64,000 bases of DNA. It comes from Methylomonas aurea (GTDB lineage Bacteria > Pseudomonadota > Gammaproteobacteria > Methylococcales > Methylomonadaceae). Under the pieces are notes generated by a model. The model made no database searches and was not told the origin of the DNA. It was given only the letters and a program-made list of their open reading frames with translations. The position numbers were made by a program, and so were the translations under genes. The DNA lies in assembly GCF_024505045.1 (NCBI RefSeq), contig NZ_JANIBM010000009.1:62001-126000 (forward strand), read 5' to 3'. This document shows, piece after piece, positions 54,288 through 63,752 of the stretch; the stretch's first letter is position 1; every line of letters begins with the position of its first letter.

Positions 54288-55304
54288 TCAGAAAACTTCG
54301 GGTTCGGTGCCGACGTGGCCGGTGCGGCCGACGCCTGGTTCCAAGTTCCGGTAAGCAACCAGTTTGTTTCTGCCGCTGGCTTTGGCCTGGTAGAGCGCTT
54401 TATCGGCCCTGTCCAGTAAATGGATCGGCAGGGTCAGGTGGTCGATATGGGTCAGGCCGATGCTGACCGTGACTTGGCCGACGATCGGAAACGGATGGTG
54501 TTCGACCGCCATTCTAAACCGCTCGAAGGTTGCTTCGGCATCGGCCTGATTGACCAGATTCAATATGACGACGAACTCCTCGCCGCCGAAGCGGAATAAA
54601 AAGTCGTTGTAGCGGAAATGTTTTTCCATCGCCTGGCTAAATACCAGCAGAACCTCATCGCCGTATAAATGGCCGTAGGTATCGTTAATTCGTTTGAAAT
54701 GGTCGATATCCAGCATTGCGATCCAAGAGCTTTTCTCCTGGCAACGGTCCTGTACCGGGTGCATCCGGAAATAGTCGCAGACCTGCAACATGCGGGCGTC
54801 GAACGACTGCCGATTGGGCAGTTTGGTCAGAGGGTCGCGCTCCTTGCTGTCGTGCAGTGCCACCAGATTGCGGTACAAGGTGATCAGATCGGCGAGTAAG
54901 CCCTGGGCCGAGGAGTCGAATTCGCCCTTCAGCAACAAGGCGCGGTCCGGTCCGCCTTGTTCGCGTACCGGAGCGACGATTCGAGTGAACAATCCTTCCG
55001 CGTTCGGTTTGCTGGGTTTTAGATCGGCGCTGCTATTGAACTCATTCAGCAGATCAATTTCTTCTTCCTGCGGCTGCTCGGTAAAATCCAACGGGAACCG
55101 TCTTACCAATTGTTCGCTGCTGCATCTGGCTTCGCCGGTCTTCAAATTGCGTTGGCCGTAAACTTCGTAAGCCACGGCCTTGCTTACCCAGGGCAATTCC
55201 TCCAACAAATGTAAAAAGCAGTAAGTCAGGCCTTGGTAATCGGGTTGTTCGCTCAACGCGATCGCCCACTTCGAGATGTGCCGGTAGTCTGGATGAGCGT
55301 TCAA
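54288..55304 (-). CDS. Diguanylate cyclase (GGDEF family)
   Basis: This 338-aa soluble protein has an N-terminal region of about 150 residues that resembles no domain I know and a C-terminal GGDEF domain: [37 protein letters not shown] and [11 protein letters not shown]. The GGEEF variant is active in family members. An RxxD inhibitory site (RYND) lies five residues before it. The start is a TTG at 55304 without a clear ribosome-binding site, so the true start is uncertain. It is convergent with hemY. Confidence 0.88.
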   Translation of the reverse strand: MNAHPDYRHISKWAIALSEQPDYQGLTYCFLHLLEELPWVSKAVAYEVYGQRNLKTGEARCSSEQLVRRFPLDFTEQPQEEEIDLLNEFNSSADLKPSKPNAEGLFTRIVAPVREQGGPDRALLLKGEFDSSAQGLLADLITLYRNLVALHDSKERDPLTKLPNRQSFDARMLQVCDYFRMHPVQDRCQEKSSWIAMLDIDHFKRINDTYGHLYGDEVLLVFSQAMEKHFRYNDFLFRFGGEEFVVILNLVNQADAEATFERFRMAVEHHPFPIVGQVTVSIGLTHIDHLTLPIHLLDRADKALYQAKASGRNKLVAYRNLEPGVGRTGHVGTEPEVF

Positions 55305-55464
55305 TTCAGTGGATCTTTAGTCAGCAAGGTTAAAAGTACCGCTATATTCTGCTTCAATCGTTGACAGTTTCGAAACTTTTTTTTCGGGCTCGGTCAACTG
55401 TGGAGTGATAGGCACAGTGCAGGCGAGTCAATTTTCGGGGAAGCTCGGCCGTTGCGGCGTAAAC

Positions 55465-56601
55465 CTACAGGCAGCGAATCGCCATGCAGGAGATGTCGTC
55501 GTGCGCGTCACCTGTTGCTAAATGCCGATCCAGCGCTGTTCTAACCGCATCGATGCGCAGTCCGGCGCCGCTGCTTGCCAGCGCCTCGAGCAATCGGTTT
55601 TGGTCGAAACGGGCGTGGTCGGGGCTTTGAGCGTCGGTCAGACCGTCGGAGTAAATAAACAGCTCGCATGCCGATTCCCATTGCCAGAGTTCGCAGCGGT
55701 CGTCGAATTCCGCGTCGGGCAGGATGCCGGCGAAGGTGTGGCGGGATTGGAAGGCGTGAACTACCTCGCCGGAGGCATTCAGCGCCATGGCGGCCGGCAA
55801 GCCGCCATTCCAGATTTCTATCGAATTGCGCGTGCCGTCTATCATGCCGATGGCCAGTGCCACGAAGCGGTCCGGCGGCATCTGTGTAAACAGCAAGCGG
55901 TTTATTTCCCGGACGATGATGGGTATAGCCAGGCCTTTTCGGGTCATGGCCTGAAACGCCTGATTGACGATGACGGTCGGAATCGCCGCTGCCAGTCCGT
56001 GGCCGGTAGAATCGGCCAGCATGAAATAGATTTGCTGTTGGCTGACGCGCCGCGCGCAAATCAGATCGCCGCTGAAGCGGTGTGCCGGTTTCAACCAGAA
56101 TTGCAGATGGTCGTCTTTCAGATCGTTTTGCCGGATCAATCGGGCAAAAATGCTTTGCAAGAACAACTGCTCGGTTTCGTTGCGGTCGCGATATATCTTT
56201 AATTGCGCCGTGTCTGCGGCAATCACCTGTTGCAGGTCCAAAAAACGCTGCACCGAATTCAGCTTGGCACGCAAAATGGATTGGCTGAAAGGTTTCGGCA
56301 AATAATCGTCCGCTCCGGCCTCCAGGCCGGCGACGATATCTTCGGTTTCGCTCAATGCACTGACCGCGAAGATCGGCGTCCATTTCTCGCGGCCGAGGGC
56401 GCGGATGGATTTGATTGCCTGTAGGCCGTCCATGGTCGGCATCATGATGTCCATCAATACCAGATCGGGCTCGGTTGCCGAGAACAATTCGACCGCTTCG
56501 TTGCCGTTTGCGGCCAAAACCACTCGGTGCTGCATCCGGGTCAGTAGTTTATCGAGCAGTACTCTATTTTCCGGCAAGTCGTCGGCGACCAATATTTTCA
56601 T
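55465..56601 (-). CDS. Receiver-PP2C (SpoIIE/RsbU-type) phosphatase
   Basis: This 378-aa protein has an N-terminal receiver (ILVADDLPENRVLLDKLL, acceptor Asp in LVLMDIMMPTMDG, Lys in LPKPFSQ) and a C-terminal PP2C-type serine phosphatase (HRFSGDLICARRV, MLADSTGHGLAAAIPTV and the later FIYSDGLTDAQ). Such proteins dephosphorylate anti-sigma-factor antagonists in partner-switching systems. No antagonist or anti-sigma kinase gene is near. It lies 37 bases downstream of the ubiD stop position on the other side, in the same direction as ubiD; no coupling is evident. Confidence 0.92.
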   Translation of the reverse strand: MKILVADDLPENRVLLDKLLTRMQHRVVLAANGNEAVELFSATEPDLVLMDIMMPTMDGLQAIKSIRALGREKWTPIFAVSALSETEDIVAGLEAGADDYLPKPFSQSILRAKLNSVQRFLDLQQVIAADTAQLKIYRDRNETEQLFLQSIFARLIRQNDLKDDHLQFWLKPAHRFSGDLICARRVSQQQIYFMLADSTGHGLAAAIPTVIVNQAFQAMTRKGLAIPIIVREINRLLFTQMPPDRFVALAIGMIDGTRNSIEIWNGGLPAAMALNASGEVVHAFQSRHTFAGILPDAEFDDRCELWQWESACELFIYSDGLTDAQSPDHARFDQNRLLEALASSGAGLRIDAVRTALDRHLATGDAHDDISCMAIRCL

Positions 56602-56640
56602 TAGGAATCGTGCCGTTATCTGGTGTGCCAGCAGTCTACC

Positions 56641-58104
56641 TTAACTAAACAGGGAACCCCACATCGCATCGACTTTTTCGATTATATCCCGACGCATCAC
56701 AATCGGTCTGCCCCATTCCCGCATAGTCTCGCCGGGCCACTTGTTGGTTGCATCAAACCCGACTTTGGAGCCTAGTCCCGAGACCGGCGAGGCGAAGTCC
56801 AGATAATCGATCGGTGTGTTCTCCAGGATCGTCAGGTCGCGCGCAGGGTCCATGCGGGTGGTGATGGCCCAGATCACGTCCTGCCAGTTGCGCACGTCGA
56901 CATCGTCGTCGACCACGATCACGAACTTGGTGTACATGAATTGGCGCAAATACGACCAGGTGCCGAGCATGACTCGCTTGGCGTGGCCGGCGTATTGCTT
57001 TTTCATGCTGATCACTGCCATCCGGTAGGAACAACCTTCCGGCGGCAGGTAGAAATCGACGATTTCCGGAAATTGTTTCTGCAATATCGGCACGAATACC
57101 TCGTTCAAGGCTACGCCGAGAATGGCCGGCTCATCGGGCGGGCGGCCGGTGTAAGTACTGTGGTAAATCGGTACCTGGCGTTGGGTGATGCGCTCTATGG
57201 TAAAGACCGGAAATTCATCGACTTCGTTGTAATAACCGGTGTGGTCGCCGTAAGGCCCTTCCGGCGCGGTTTCGCCCGGGTAGATGAAACCTTCGAGCAC
57301 GATTTCGGCGCTGGCCGGGACTTGCAGGTCGTTGCTCAGGCATTTGGCGACTTCGGTCTTGCTACCGCGCAGCAGCCCGGCAAAACCGTATTCCGACAAC
57401 GGATCCGGCACCGGTGTCACCGCGGCAAGAATCGTCGCCGGATCGGCGCCCAACGCGACGGCCACCGGAAACGGTTCGCCGGGGCGCTGTAGTTGCCACT
57501 CCCTGAAGTCCAGGGCGCCGCCGCGATGGGCCAGCCAACGCATGATGACCTTGTTCTTGCCAATCACTTGTTGGCGATAGATTCCCAGGTTTTGCCGTTC
57601 CTTATTCGGGCCGCGGGTAATCACCAGCGGCCAGGTAATAAGCGGCGCGGCGTCTTCCGGCCAGCAGGTCTGGATCGGGTAATCGGCCAGATCGATTTCG
57701 TCGCCGATGCGGATCACTTCCTGGCAGGGCGGATTATTGACCAGCTTGGGCGCCATGTTCAGCACTTGCTTGAATACCGGCAATTTGTCGAAAGCATCCT
57801 TCATGCCCTTCGGCGGTTCCGGTTCTTTCAAATATGCCAGCAATTCGCCGATCGCCCGCAACTCGGAAATGTCTTTGGCGCCCATGCCCATCGCCACTCG
57901 TTTGGTGGTGCCGAACAAATTGCCTAGCACGGCGATATTCGAGCCTTTCGGATTTTCGAACAAAATCGCTGGTCCGCCTTGCTTCAAAACCCGGTCGCAA
58001 ATCACGGTCATTTCCAGGACCGGATCGATTTCGTGTTTGATGCGCTTCAGCTCGCCTTGTTTTTCCAATTGCTGAATGAAGTCGCGCAGATCTCTATATT
58101 TCAT
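56641..58104 (-). CDS. ubiD: UbiD, 4-hydroxy-3-polyprenylbenzoate decarboxylase
   Basis: This 487-aa enzyme decarboxylates the ubiquinone precursor with prenylated FMN made by UbiX. Visible family blocks are [51 protein letters not shown], and [22 protein letters not shown] with the catalytic Glu/Asp region. Length matches E. coli UbiD (497 aa). It lies 77 bases downstream of the fatty-acid-hydroxylase-like gene on the same strand. ubiX is not in the window. Confidence 0.96.
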   Translation of the reverse strand: MKYRDLRDFIQQLEKQGELKRIKHEIDPVLEMTVICDRVLKQGGPAILFENPKGSNIAVLGNLFGTTKRVAMGMGAKDISELRAIGELLAYLKEPEPPKGMKDAFDKLPVFKQVLNMAPKLVNNPPCQEVIRIGDEIDLADYPIQTCWPEDAAPLITWPLVITRGPNKERQNLGIYRQQVIGKNKVIMRWLAHRGGALDFREWQLQRPGEPFPVAVALGADPATILAAVTPVPDPLSEYGFAGLLRGSKTEVAKCLSNDLQVPASAEIVLEGFIYPGETAPEGPYGDHTGYYNEVDEFPVFTIERITQRQVPIYHSTYTGRPPDEPAILGVALNEVFVPILQKQFPEIVDFYLPPEGCSYRMAVISMKKQYAGHAKRVMLGTWSYLRQFMYTKFVIVVDDDVDVRNWQDVIWAITTRMDPARDLTILENTPIDYLDFASPVSGLGSKVGFDATNKWPGETMREWGRPIVMRRDIIEKVDAMWGSLFS

Positions 58105-58181
58105 GCTTAAGGGAGTAGTTGTGTTTCGGATAGGGGAGGCTTGGCCGGATCAGACAGTCGCGGCTGTTGCGCTCGCGAACG

Positions 58182-58667
58182 TTAATGGTCGGCAGGGCCT
58201 TCCGGGCTCTTTATTCGGCTGCCGAATAGGTAATCGCACCAGGGCCAGGTCACGCACCAGTTACCATTGCCAGCCCGTAAATGGTGCTGGTAATGCCAGA
58301 TCAAATGCCGCTTGGCCCATTCCGGATCGAGATGGGCGCGCCGGTGTTTGTAGTAGTACAAGGCCAGCGCGGCATAAAGCCCTGCGGCGAAAAACGGCAC
58401 ATAAAAAAACAACGGCATATGCAATGCAACGATGGCGGCCAATACCACCAGTTCTTTGGTCTGCGCATTCCAGGACCATTTTAAGCTGCGGTAGCCCGGA
58501 TCGAGCATGCCGTGTTCCGCACAGACCCGGTGGTGTTCGTACCAATGGTAGGCCCAGATACTGCCGGGTTTTTTGCCGAGACCGTGCAGCAGGTATTTGT
58601 GCATCAGCCATTCGCCGAGATTGGCGTAGAGCAGGGCGCAGACGATTTGCAACGCGGCGGCAGCCAT
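58182..58667 (-). CDS. Fatty-acid-hydroxylase-superfamily membrane protein
   Basis: This 161-aa membrane protein carries the histidine boxes of the superfamily: EWLMHKYLLHG, YHWYEHHRVCAEHG and LIWHYQHHLRAGNGNWCVTWPWCDYLFG. These His ligands would bind a di-iron centre that hydroxylates or desaturates a lipid. There are three or four helices. Size and boxes recall CrtZ-type carotenoid or C4-methylsterol/hopanoid-related enzymes, but the substrate is not clear. It starts 12 bases after the zinc-ribbon gene. Confidence 0.85.
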   Translation of the reverse strand: MAAAALQIVCALLYANLGEWLMHKYLLHGLGKKPGSIWAYHWYEHHRVCAEHGMLDPGYRSLKWSWNAQTKELVVLAAIVALHMPLFFYVPFFAAGLYAALALYYYKHRRAHLDPEWAKRHLIWHYQHHLRAGNGNWCVTWPWCDYLFGSRIKSPEGPADH

Positions 58668-58679
58668 ATGGCTAGGCGG

Positions 58680-58967
58680 TCAAATCACCGGCACGATCAG
58701 CACGAACAGGAATGCGAGGACGGTCCAAAGCACGATTTTGGTCCGCAACGGCGTCTTGCGCCAAATCGCGACCAATTCCCACTTCGTAGCCTGTTTGCGG
58801 TCGGTTGCCGCGCGTATGCGCTTCATCGCGCCGGCTAGCGTATCGCGCTCCAGGCGTTGTTGTTCTTCGAACAACAACTCGTCCAACTGCGAATAAAACA
58901 CGTCGCAGCGTGGGCATTTGAATTCCTCGCCGATACGGGCTTGGCCGCACTGGGGGCAGTTTTTCAT
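58680..58967 (-). CDS. Zinc-ribbon single-span membrane protein, unknown function
   Basis: This 95-aa protein starts with a four-cysteine zinc ribbon (NCPQCGQ ... FKCPRCD) and has a charged helical middle and a C-terminal membrane helix (KIVLWTVLAFLFVLIVPVI). AGGAG precedes ATG 58967. The family is not recognised. It begins the three-gene run with the hydroxylase-like protein and ubiD. Confidence 0.78.
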   Translation of the reverse strand: MKNCPQCGQARIGEEFKCPRCDVFYSQLDELLFEEQQRLERDTLAGAMKRIRAATDRKQATKWELVAIWRKTPLRTKIVLWTVLAFLFVLIVPVI

Positions 58968-58990
58968 GGCTACTCCTGGTCGTCGCAAAT

Positions 58991-59022
58991 CCGGCCGTTT
59001 GGCAAAACCGCCAAACGGCCGG
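58991..59022 (-). terminator. Stem-loop after prlC
   Basis: CCGGCCGTTTGGC (58991-59003) pairs perfectly with GCCAAACGGCCGG (59010-59022), 13 bp around AAAACC. It lies 9 bases past the prlC stop. Only ATTT follows, so it is a strong hairpin with a short T-run. Confidence 0.7.
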
Positions 59023-59031
59023 CGGTGGTCG

Positions 59032-61071
59032 CTAGGCGGCGATGCCGTTATGGCGCAATAACGCGTCGATGTTCGGTTCGCGGCCGCGGAAGTTTTTGAA
59101 CAAAGTCATCGCATCGGCACTGCCGCCCTGCTCCAGGATATTGTGCAGGAAGGATTCGCCGGTCGCCCGGTCGAAGATGCCGTTTTCCTCGAACAGCGAG
59201 AAGGCGTCTGCGGATAATACTTCTGCCCATTTGTAGCTGTAATACCCCGCAGCGTAGCCGCCGGCGAAGATATGGGAAAAGCTGTGGGCGAAGCGGTTGA
59301 ACTCGGGCGGCTTGACCACCGCGACTTGGTCGCGGACCTGTTGCAGGGTCGGATAAATCCTGCCGCCTTTGGCCGGATCGTAATGCTGGTGGATTTTGAA
59401 ATCGAACAGGCTGAACTCCAGTTGCCGCACCATCATCATGCCGGCCTGGAAGTTTTTCGCGGCCAGCATTTTGGCATACAGCGTATCCGGCAACGGCGCG
59501 TCGGTTTGATAGTGGCCGGAGATCAGCCCCAGCGCTTCCCGGTCCCAACACCAGTTTTCCAGAAATTGGCTGGGTAGCTCGACCGCATCCCATTCCACGC
59601 CGTTGATGCCGGATACGCCGAGGTGGTCGATCCGGGTCAGCATATGGTGCAGGCCGTGGCCGAATTCGTGAAACAGGGTTTCCACTTCGTCGTGGGTCAG
59701 CAACGCCGGGCTATTTCCGGTCGGTGGCGTGAAATTGCAAGTCAGGTAGGCCACCGGGGTTTGCAGGCTTTCCTCGGTTTTCCGGCGGCAGACGCAGTCG
59801 TCCATCCAGGCGCCGCCGCGTTTTTTGGCGCGGGCGTACAGGTCCAGATAAAATCGGCCGCGCAATTGGCCGTCCCGGTCCAGAATTTGGTAAAAGCGGA
59901 CGTCCGGGTGCCAAGTGTCGAAGTCTTTAATTTCCGAGATTTGCAGGCCGAACAGCTTTTCCACAATGGCAAACAGGCCGGGTACGACTTTACTGTCCGG
60001 AAAGTAGGCTTTGACTTCCTCCTGCGACAGTTGGTAGTAATGCTGACGCATTTTTTCCGAGTAATAGCCGATGTCCCAGGCCTGCAAGTCTTGCAGGCCG
60101 TGTTGCTGCGCGGCGTATTCCTGCAATTCCGCCAAATCCCGGCGGGCCTGGCGCCAGGATTTATCCGCCAGATCTTCCAGAAACTTAACGACATCGTCGG
60201 TGGACTTGGCCATTTTGGTGGCCAGCGAATACTCGGCATAGTTGCCAAAGCCCAGCAACTGGGCTTTTTCGTGGCGCAGGGCCAGAATCTGCTCCATGAT
60301 CTCCGAATTATCCCAGCGTCCGGCATGCGGGCCTTGGTCGGAGGCGCGGGTGCAAAAGGCCTCGTAATGTTCGCGGCGTAAATCGCGGTTGTCGGCGTAG
60401 GTCATGATCGCCAGGTAGGACGGGAACTGCAGGTTGATCAACCAGCCGTCCTTGCCCTCGGCTTCCGCTGCCTGCTTGGCTTGCGCCAAGGCCGATTCCG
60501 GCAAGCCGGTCAGATCGTCGGCGTGGGTGATTTGCTTGTGCCAGGCGTTGGTGGCGTCGAGCAGGTTTTCCTCGAACTGGCTGGCGAGTTTGGACAATTG
60601 CTGGCTGATTTCCTTGAAACGGGCTTGTTTATCCGCCGGCAGATCGACGCCGGACAAATGGAAATCGCGCAGTGCGTTGTCGATAATTCTTTGCTGGGCC
60701 CGGTCCAGTCTGGCGAAGTCGGCGCTGTCGCGGATGGCTTTGTACGCTTGTTGTAAAGCCTTGTTCTGGCCGACTTCGGTCGAGTATTCGCTTAACTTGC
60801 CCAGGCAGGCGTTGTAAGCGTCGCGCATCGCTTCGCTGTTGACCACCGAGTTCATGTGGCTTACCGGCGACCAGGCTTTATTCAAGCGGTCCTCGGCCGT
60901 TTCGATCGGTTCGATCAGGTTTTGCCAGCTATAAGGTCCGCCGCCGGCCAAGTGAGTCTCTATCGTGGCCCGCGCCTCGGCCAGCAATCGGTCGATGGCC
61001 GGTTCCACGTGTTCGGGCAGGATTTTGGAAAATTGCGGCAGTTCGCTATGTTCGAGTAATGGATTGGTCAT
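59032..61071 (-). CDS. prlC: Oligopeptidase A
   Basis: This 679-aa cytosolic M3-family zinc peptidase degrades short peptides, including signal-peptide fragments. The zinc motif HEFGH is at H468-E469-H472 in TLFHEFGHGLHHML, followed by GINGVEWDAVELPSQFLENW. The length is almost identical to E. coli PrlC (680 aa). I chose the ATG at 61071, which begins MTNPLLEHSELPQFSKI; an upstream TTG at 61131 would overlap the HDOD gene. It is the last gene after the HDOD array. Confidence 0.96.
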   Translation of the reverse strand: MTNPLLEHSELPQFSKILPEHVEPAIDRLLAEARATIETHLAGGGPYSWQNLIEPIETAEDRLNKAWSPVSHMNSVVNSEAMRDAYNACLGKLSEYSTEVGQNKALQQAYKAIRDSADFARLDRAQQRIIDNALRDFHLSGVDLPADKQARFKEISQQLSKLASQFEENLLDATNAWHKQITHADDLTGLPESALAQAKQAAEAEGKDGWLINLQFPSYLAIMTYADNRDLRREHYEAFCTRASDQGPHAGRWDNSEIMEQILALRHEKAQLLGFGNYAEYSLATKMAKSTDDVVKFLEDLADKSWRQARRDLAELQEYAAQQHGLQDLQAWDIGYYSEKMRQHYYQLSQEEVKAYFPDSKVVPGLFAIVEKLFGLQISEIKDFDTWHPDVRFYQILDRDGQLRGRFYLDLYARAKKRGGAWMDDCVCRRKTEESLQTPVAYLTCNFTPPTGNSPALLTHDEVETLFHEFGHGLHHMLTRIDHLGVSGINGVEWDAVELPSQFLENWCWDREALGLISGHYQTDAPLPDTLYAKMLAAKNFQAGMMMVRQLEFSLFDFKIHQHYDPAKGGRIYPTLQQVRDQVAVVKPPEFNRFAHSFSHIFAGGYAAGYYSYKWAEVLSADAFSLFEENGIFDRATGESFLHNILEQGGSADAMTLFKNFRGREPNIDALLRHNGIAA

Positions 61072-61105
61072 GTCGGTGCTAGTCGGAAAAAAATGGATGA
61101 CGGTA

Positions 61106-62455
61106 TCAGGACAGTAATTGCATCGCTGCATTGACCCTGGCGTGGGCCTTATGCAATACCATCAACGAAAAGTCCGGGTTCAGCTTGCCGTTATTGAGCT
61201 TGCTGTAGGCCGGGATCGAGTTGATGTAAGGCAGGCCTCTAGCCTTACCTGAGCCGAAGTAGCTATGCAGTTTGGCCAGAATGACGATGTCGGTGACCGT
61301 CAATTCCGCTCCGCTGTCGTACAACCAGTTTTCCGCATGATGCGGAATATTGCCAATATGTTCCGGAAATCCGAGGGTATGTAGTACCAAACCACCGACC
61401 GGGCCGCGCAAATGCGGCAACAAGTCTTGCAATTCGCTGAAACTGGGGCCGCCGTCGGGAAACTGTTCGGCAAAATGCAACAACGGAATCGCGCCGATAT
61501 CTGCGATCAAGCCGCCCAGCAACGCGTCGTCCGGCGAAATCCGGCTGCATTCCTGGGCCAGCACGAAACTGAGGCTGGAAATGTACAGGCTGTTTTTCCA
61601 AAGGCTGTGCATGCCTTTCATCAGCTCGGGGTCGGTGCAGCTGAACAATTGCTTCAAACCGACGCTGAGTACCAAGTTGCGGGTGGCGTTTAGTCCGATG
61701 CGGGCTACCGCGTCACGGCAATTGTGGATCGACGTGCCGGTGGAATATAGCGCGCTGTTGGCGACCTGGATCAGTTTGGCGACCATCGGCGGGTCGAGTT
61801 GAATGATTTCCGCCGCCTGGTGCACGCCGATTTCCTTCTGCATCGCTTCCTTCAGTTTCAGCGCCACGTCCGGTAACGACGGCAATTTCAGCTTGTTTTC
61901 CCGGTAAGCCCGGGCGAAGCTGGTGAAGAAACGGCTGTTGTTGAGCGGGCCGGGCAAATGGATGTCGACCAGTTCGACGCAACTCGCGCTCTCTCGGCTT
62001 TTATCGGTCCACAGCCGGTTCAGTTCGATCGGGATTTCCAGAATCAGCACATCGCTCAGCGCCAGCGCAGTGGCGCCGCAGCGGCTGCCGCTGTTCAGCG
62101 GCAGATTGGCTAGCGGCGAGCCGGCTTCGATGCGGTAGCTGCTGTCGCTGTCCGGTTGCATCGAAAGTTCGCCGGACAACAGGTAGAACACGCTGTCGCT
62201 ACGTTGTCCCAGGCCGAAAACGGTCGCGCCCTTGCGATAGTGGAGGGTTTGCTGCGGTAATGCGTTCAGGCTGGCATCGTCCAGATCGCGCAACGGCGCG
62301 AACTTTTTCAGTTGGGCTGGGCCAATCGCCTGGCGCTGGAGGCGTGCGGGAGCGGGTTGCGAGGCCGTATCGATATTATGGTTGCTGGTTTCGGTCGAGC
62401 CGGGCTGAGGTATTGCAGCGGCCCTCTTCTCGAACAGTTTACTAAGCCAGCGCAT
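61106..62455 (-). CDS. Cyclic-nucleotide-binding-like / HDOD protein (array copy 1)
   Basis: This 449-aa protein has an N-terminal cNMP-binding-like fold (about 60-150: LHYRKGATVFGLGQRSDSVFYLLSGELS) and a C-terminal HDOD domain (about 195-400: LPSLPDVALKLKEAMQKEIG, IIQLDPPMVAKLIQVANSALYSTG and GGLIADIGAIPLLHF). The phosphate-binding cassette of true cAMP-binding sites is not clearly seen. It is the third of three tandem paralogs in transcription order and is 34 bases upstream of prlC. Confidence 0.87.
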   Translation of the reverse strand: MRWLSKLFEKRAAAIPQPGSTETSNHNIDTASQPAPARLQRQAIGPAQLKKFAPLRDLDDASLNALPQQTLHYRKGATVFGLGQRSDSVFYLLSGELSMQPDSDSSYRIEAGSPLANLPLNSGSRCGATALALSDVLILEIPIELNRLWTDKSRESASCVELVDIHLPGPLNNSRFFTSFARAYRENKLKLPSLPDVALKLKEAMQKEIGVHQAAEIIQLDPPMVAKLIQVANSALYSTGTSIHNCRDAVARIGLNATRNLVLSVGLKQLFSCTDPELMKGMHSLWKNSLYISSLSFVLAQECSRISPDDALLGGLIADIGAIPLLHFAEQFPDGGPSFSELQDLLPHLRGPVGGLVLHTLGFPEHIGNIPHHAENWLYDSGAELTVTDIVILAKLHSYFGSGKARGLPYINSIPAYSKLNNGKLNPDFSLMVLHKAHARVNAAMQLLS

Positions 62456-62458
62456 ATA

Positions 62459-63748
62459 TCAAGTCCGGAAGAAATTCAGCGCTTCGGCGATTTGCTGTTT
62501 CGCGTCCTGCAGCGCTTTCAAGGACATATCGGGGGTTAACGTGCTGTCGCCCAGCTTGTGGAATGCCGGCAAGGTATTCAGCGGCGGCAATTTTTGGCTC
62601 AGCGGGCCGCCGAGCCGGCTGTGGAATTTCGCCAGCAGGACGATATCGTGGACTTGCAGCGGTTTGGCGTCGTCGAAATACCAGTTGTTGGTATTCAGCG
62701 GAATCTGTTGCAAGCTGTCCGGGAAATGCCATTTCTTCAGAATAAAGGCGCCGACCATACCCTGCAAGTAATCGATGGCGGCGTGGAGCTCGGTCTCGGT
62801 GTATTCGGCAGTGTCCAGCGTTTCCGCCAACGTGACGACCGGTAGTGCGCCGATATTGTGGGTCAAGCCGGCCAGCAAGGCTTCGTCGGCGTTGATCTTG
62901 CCGCTGAGCCCGGCCAGGGTGTAACTGAGGCTGGCGACCTGTATGCTTTGTTTCCACAACGACTGAACCAGTTGGTTCAACTGTTTGTTCCGGCTCTTGA
63001 ATAACTGGTGCAAGCTGATGCTGGTGACCAGGTTTTGCGTGGTCTTGAAGCCGAGCCGGTTGACGGCGTCGTGGCTGCTGGTGATCGGCCGGTTGCTGCG
63101 GTAAATCGGGCTATTGGCGACCTGGATCAATTTCGAGGAAATCACCGGGTCCAGATTTAGGATTTTTACCGCGTCGCCGATGCTGATGTCTTTTTGCAAA
63201 GCGCTACGCAGCCTCAGCGCTACATCCGGCAGGCTGGGGACGTGCAGGTTGTCGGCCTTGAAAGCTTGGCAGAAGCGTTGGAACAACACCGTATTGCGCA
63301 AGGCTTGCGGGAATTGCTCCAGATTCAGCGCGGTCTGGTCGGCCAGTTTGCTGCTGCGTTGCAAGGCCGACAGCGGCAGGTAGACGGCTTGTAGCGCAGA
63401 TTTGGCGATGGCGTTGAAGTTCTGTTCGCCGTAGGTCGCCAGCGGATAGCAGGCTTTGAAGGTGCCGGCTTCCACCATGTAGCCGGCGCCGTTGGCCGCT
63501 TCCATGAACACTTCGCCGCTGTAGAGGTAGGCAATTTCCTCCGTCTGCTCGCCGCGGTTGAACAGCAAATCGCCCGGATTGAAATTACGCAATCTGATCG
63601 GCAGCGTTTTGAGTTCCGTGACCGGCAAATCGCCGATAGGAATCAATTGTTGCAAAAACTGCAGCGGCAGTTGCGCCGTTGCCGCTTCGCGCGGTTGCTC
63701 CGGGCGTTGGATCGCTTCCGCCGGCTTTTTCAGTCGTTTCCAGAACAT
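62459..63748 (-). CDS. Cyclic-nucleotide-binding-like / HDOD protein (array copy 2)
   Basis: This 429-aa paralog has the same order: a cNMP-binding-like fold (about 45-125: NFNPGDLLFNRGEQTEEIAYLYSGEV) and an HDOD domain (about 170-380: VPSLPDVALRLRSALQKDIS, NLDPVISSKLIQVANSPIYR and GLTHNIGALPVV). It differs from its neighbours through most of its length. The next gene starts 3 bases after its stop, so the array is one transcript. Confidence 0.87.
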   Translation of the reverse strand: MFWKRLKKPAEAIQRPEQPREAATAQLPLQFLQQLIPIGDLPVTELKTLPIRLRNFNPGDLLFNRGEQTEEIAYLYSGEVFMEAANGAGYMVEAGTFKACYPLATYGEQNFNAIAKSALQAVYLPLSALQRSSKLADQTALNLEQFPQALRNTVLFQRFCQAFKADNLHVPSLPDVALRLRSALQKDISIGDAVKILNLDPVISSKLIQVANSPIYRSNRPITSSHDAVNRLGFKTTQNLVTSISLHQLFKSRNKQLNQLVQSLWKQSIQVASLSYTLAGLSGKINADEALLAGLTHNIGALPVVTLAETLDTAEYTETELHAAIDYLQGMVGAFILKKWHFPDSLQQIPLNTNNWYFDDAKPLQVHDIVLLAKFHSRLGGPLSQKLPPLNTLPAFHKLGDSTLTPDMSLKALQDAKQQIAEALNFFRT

Positions 63749-63752
63749 GCGG

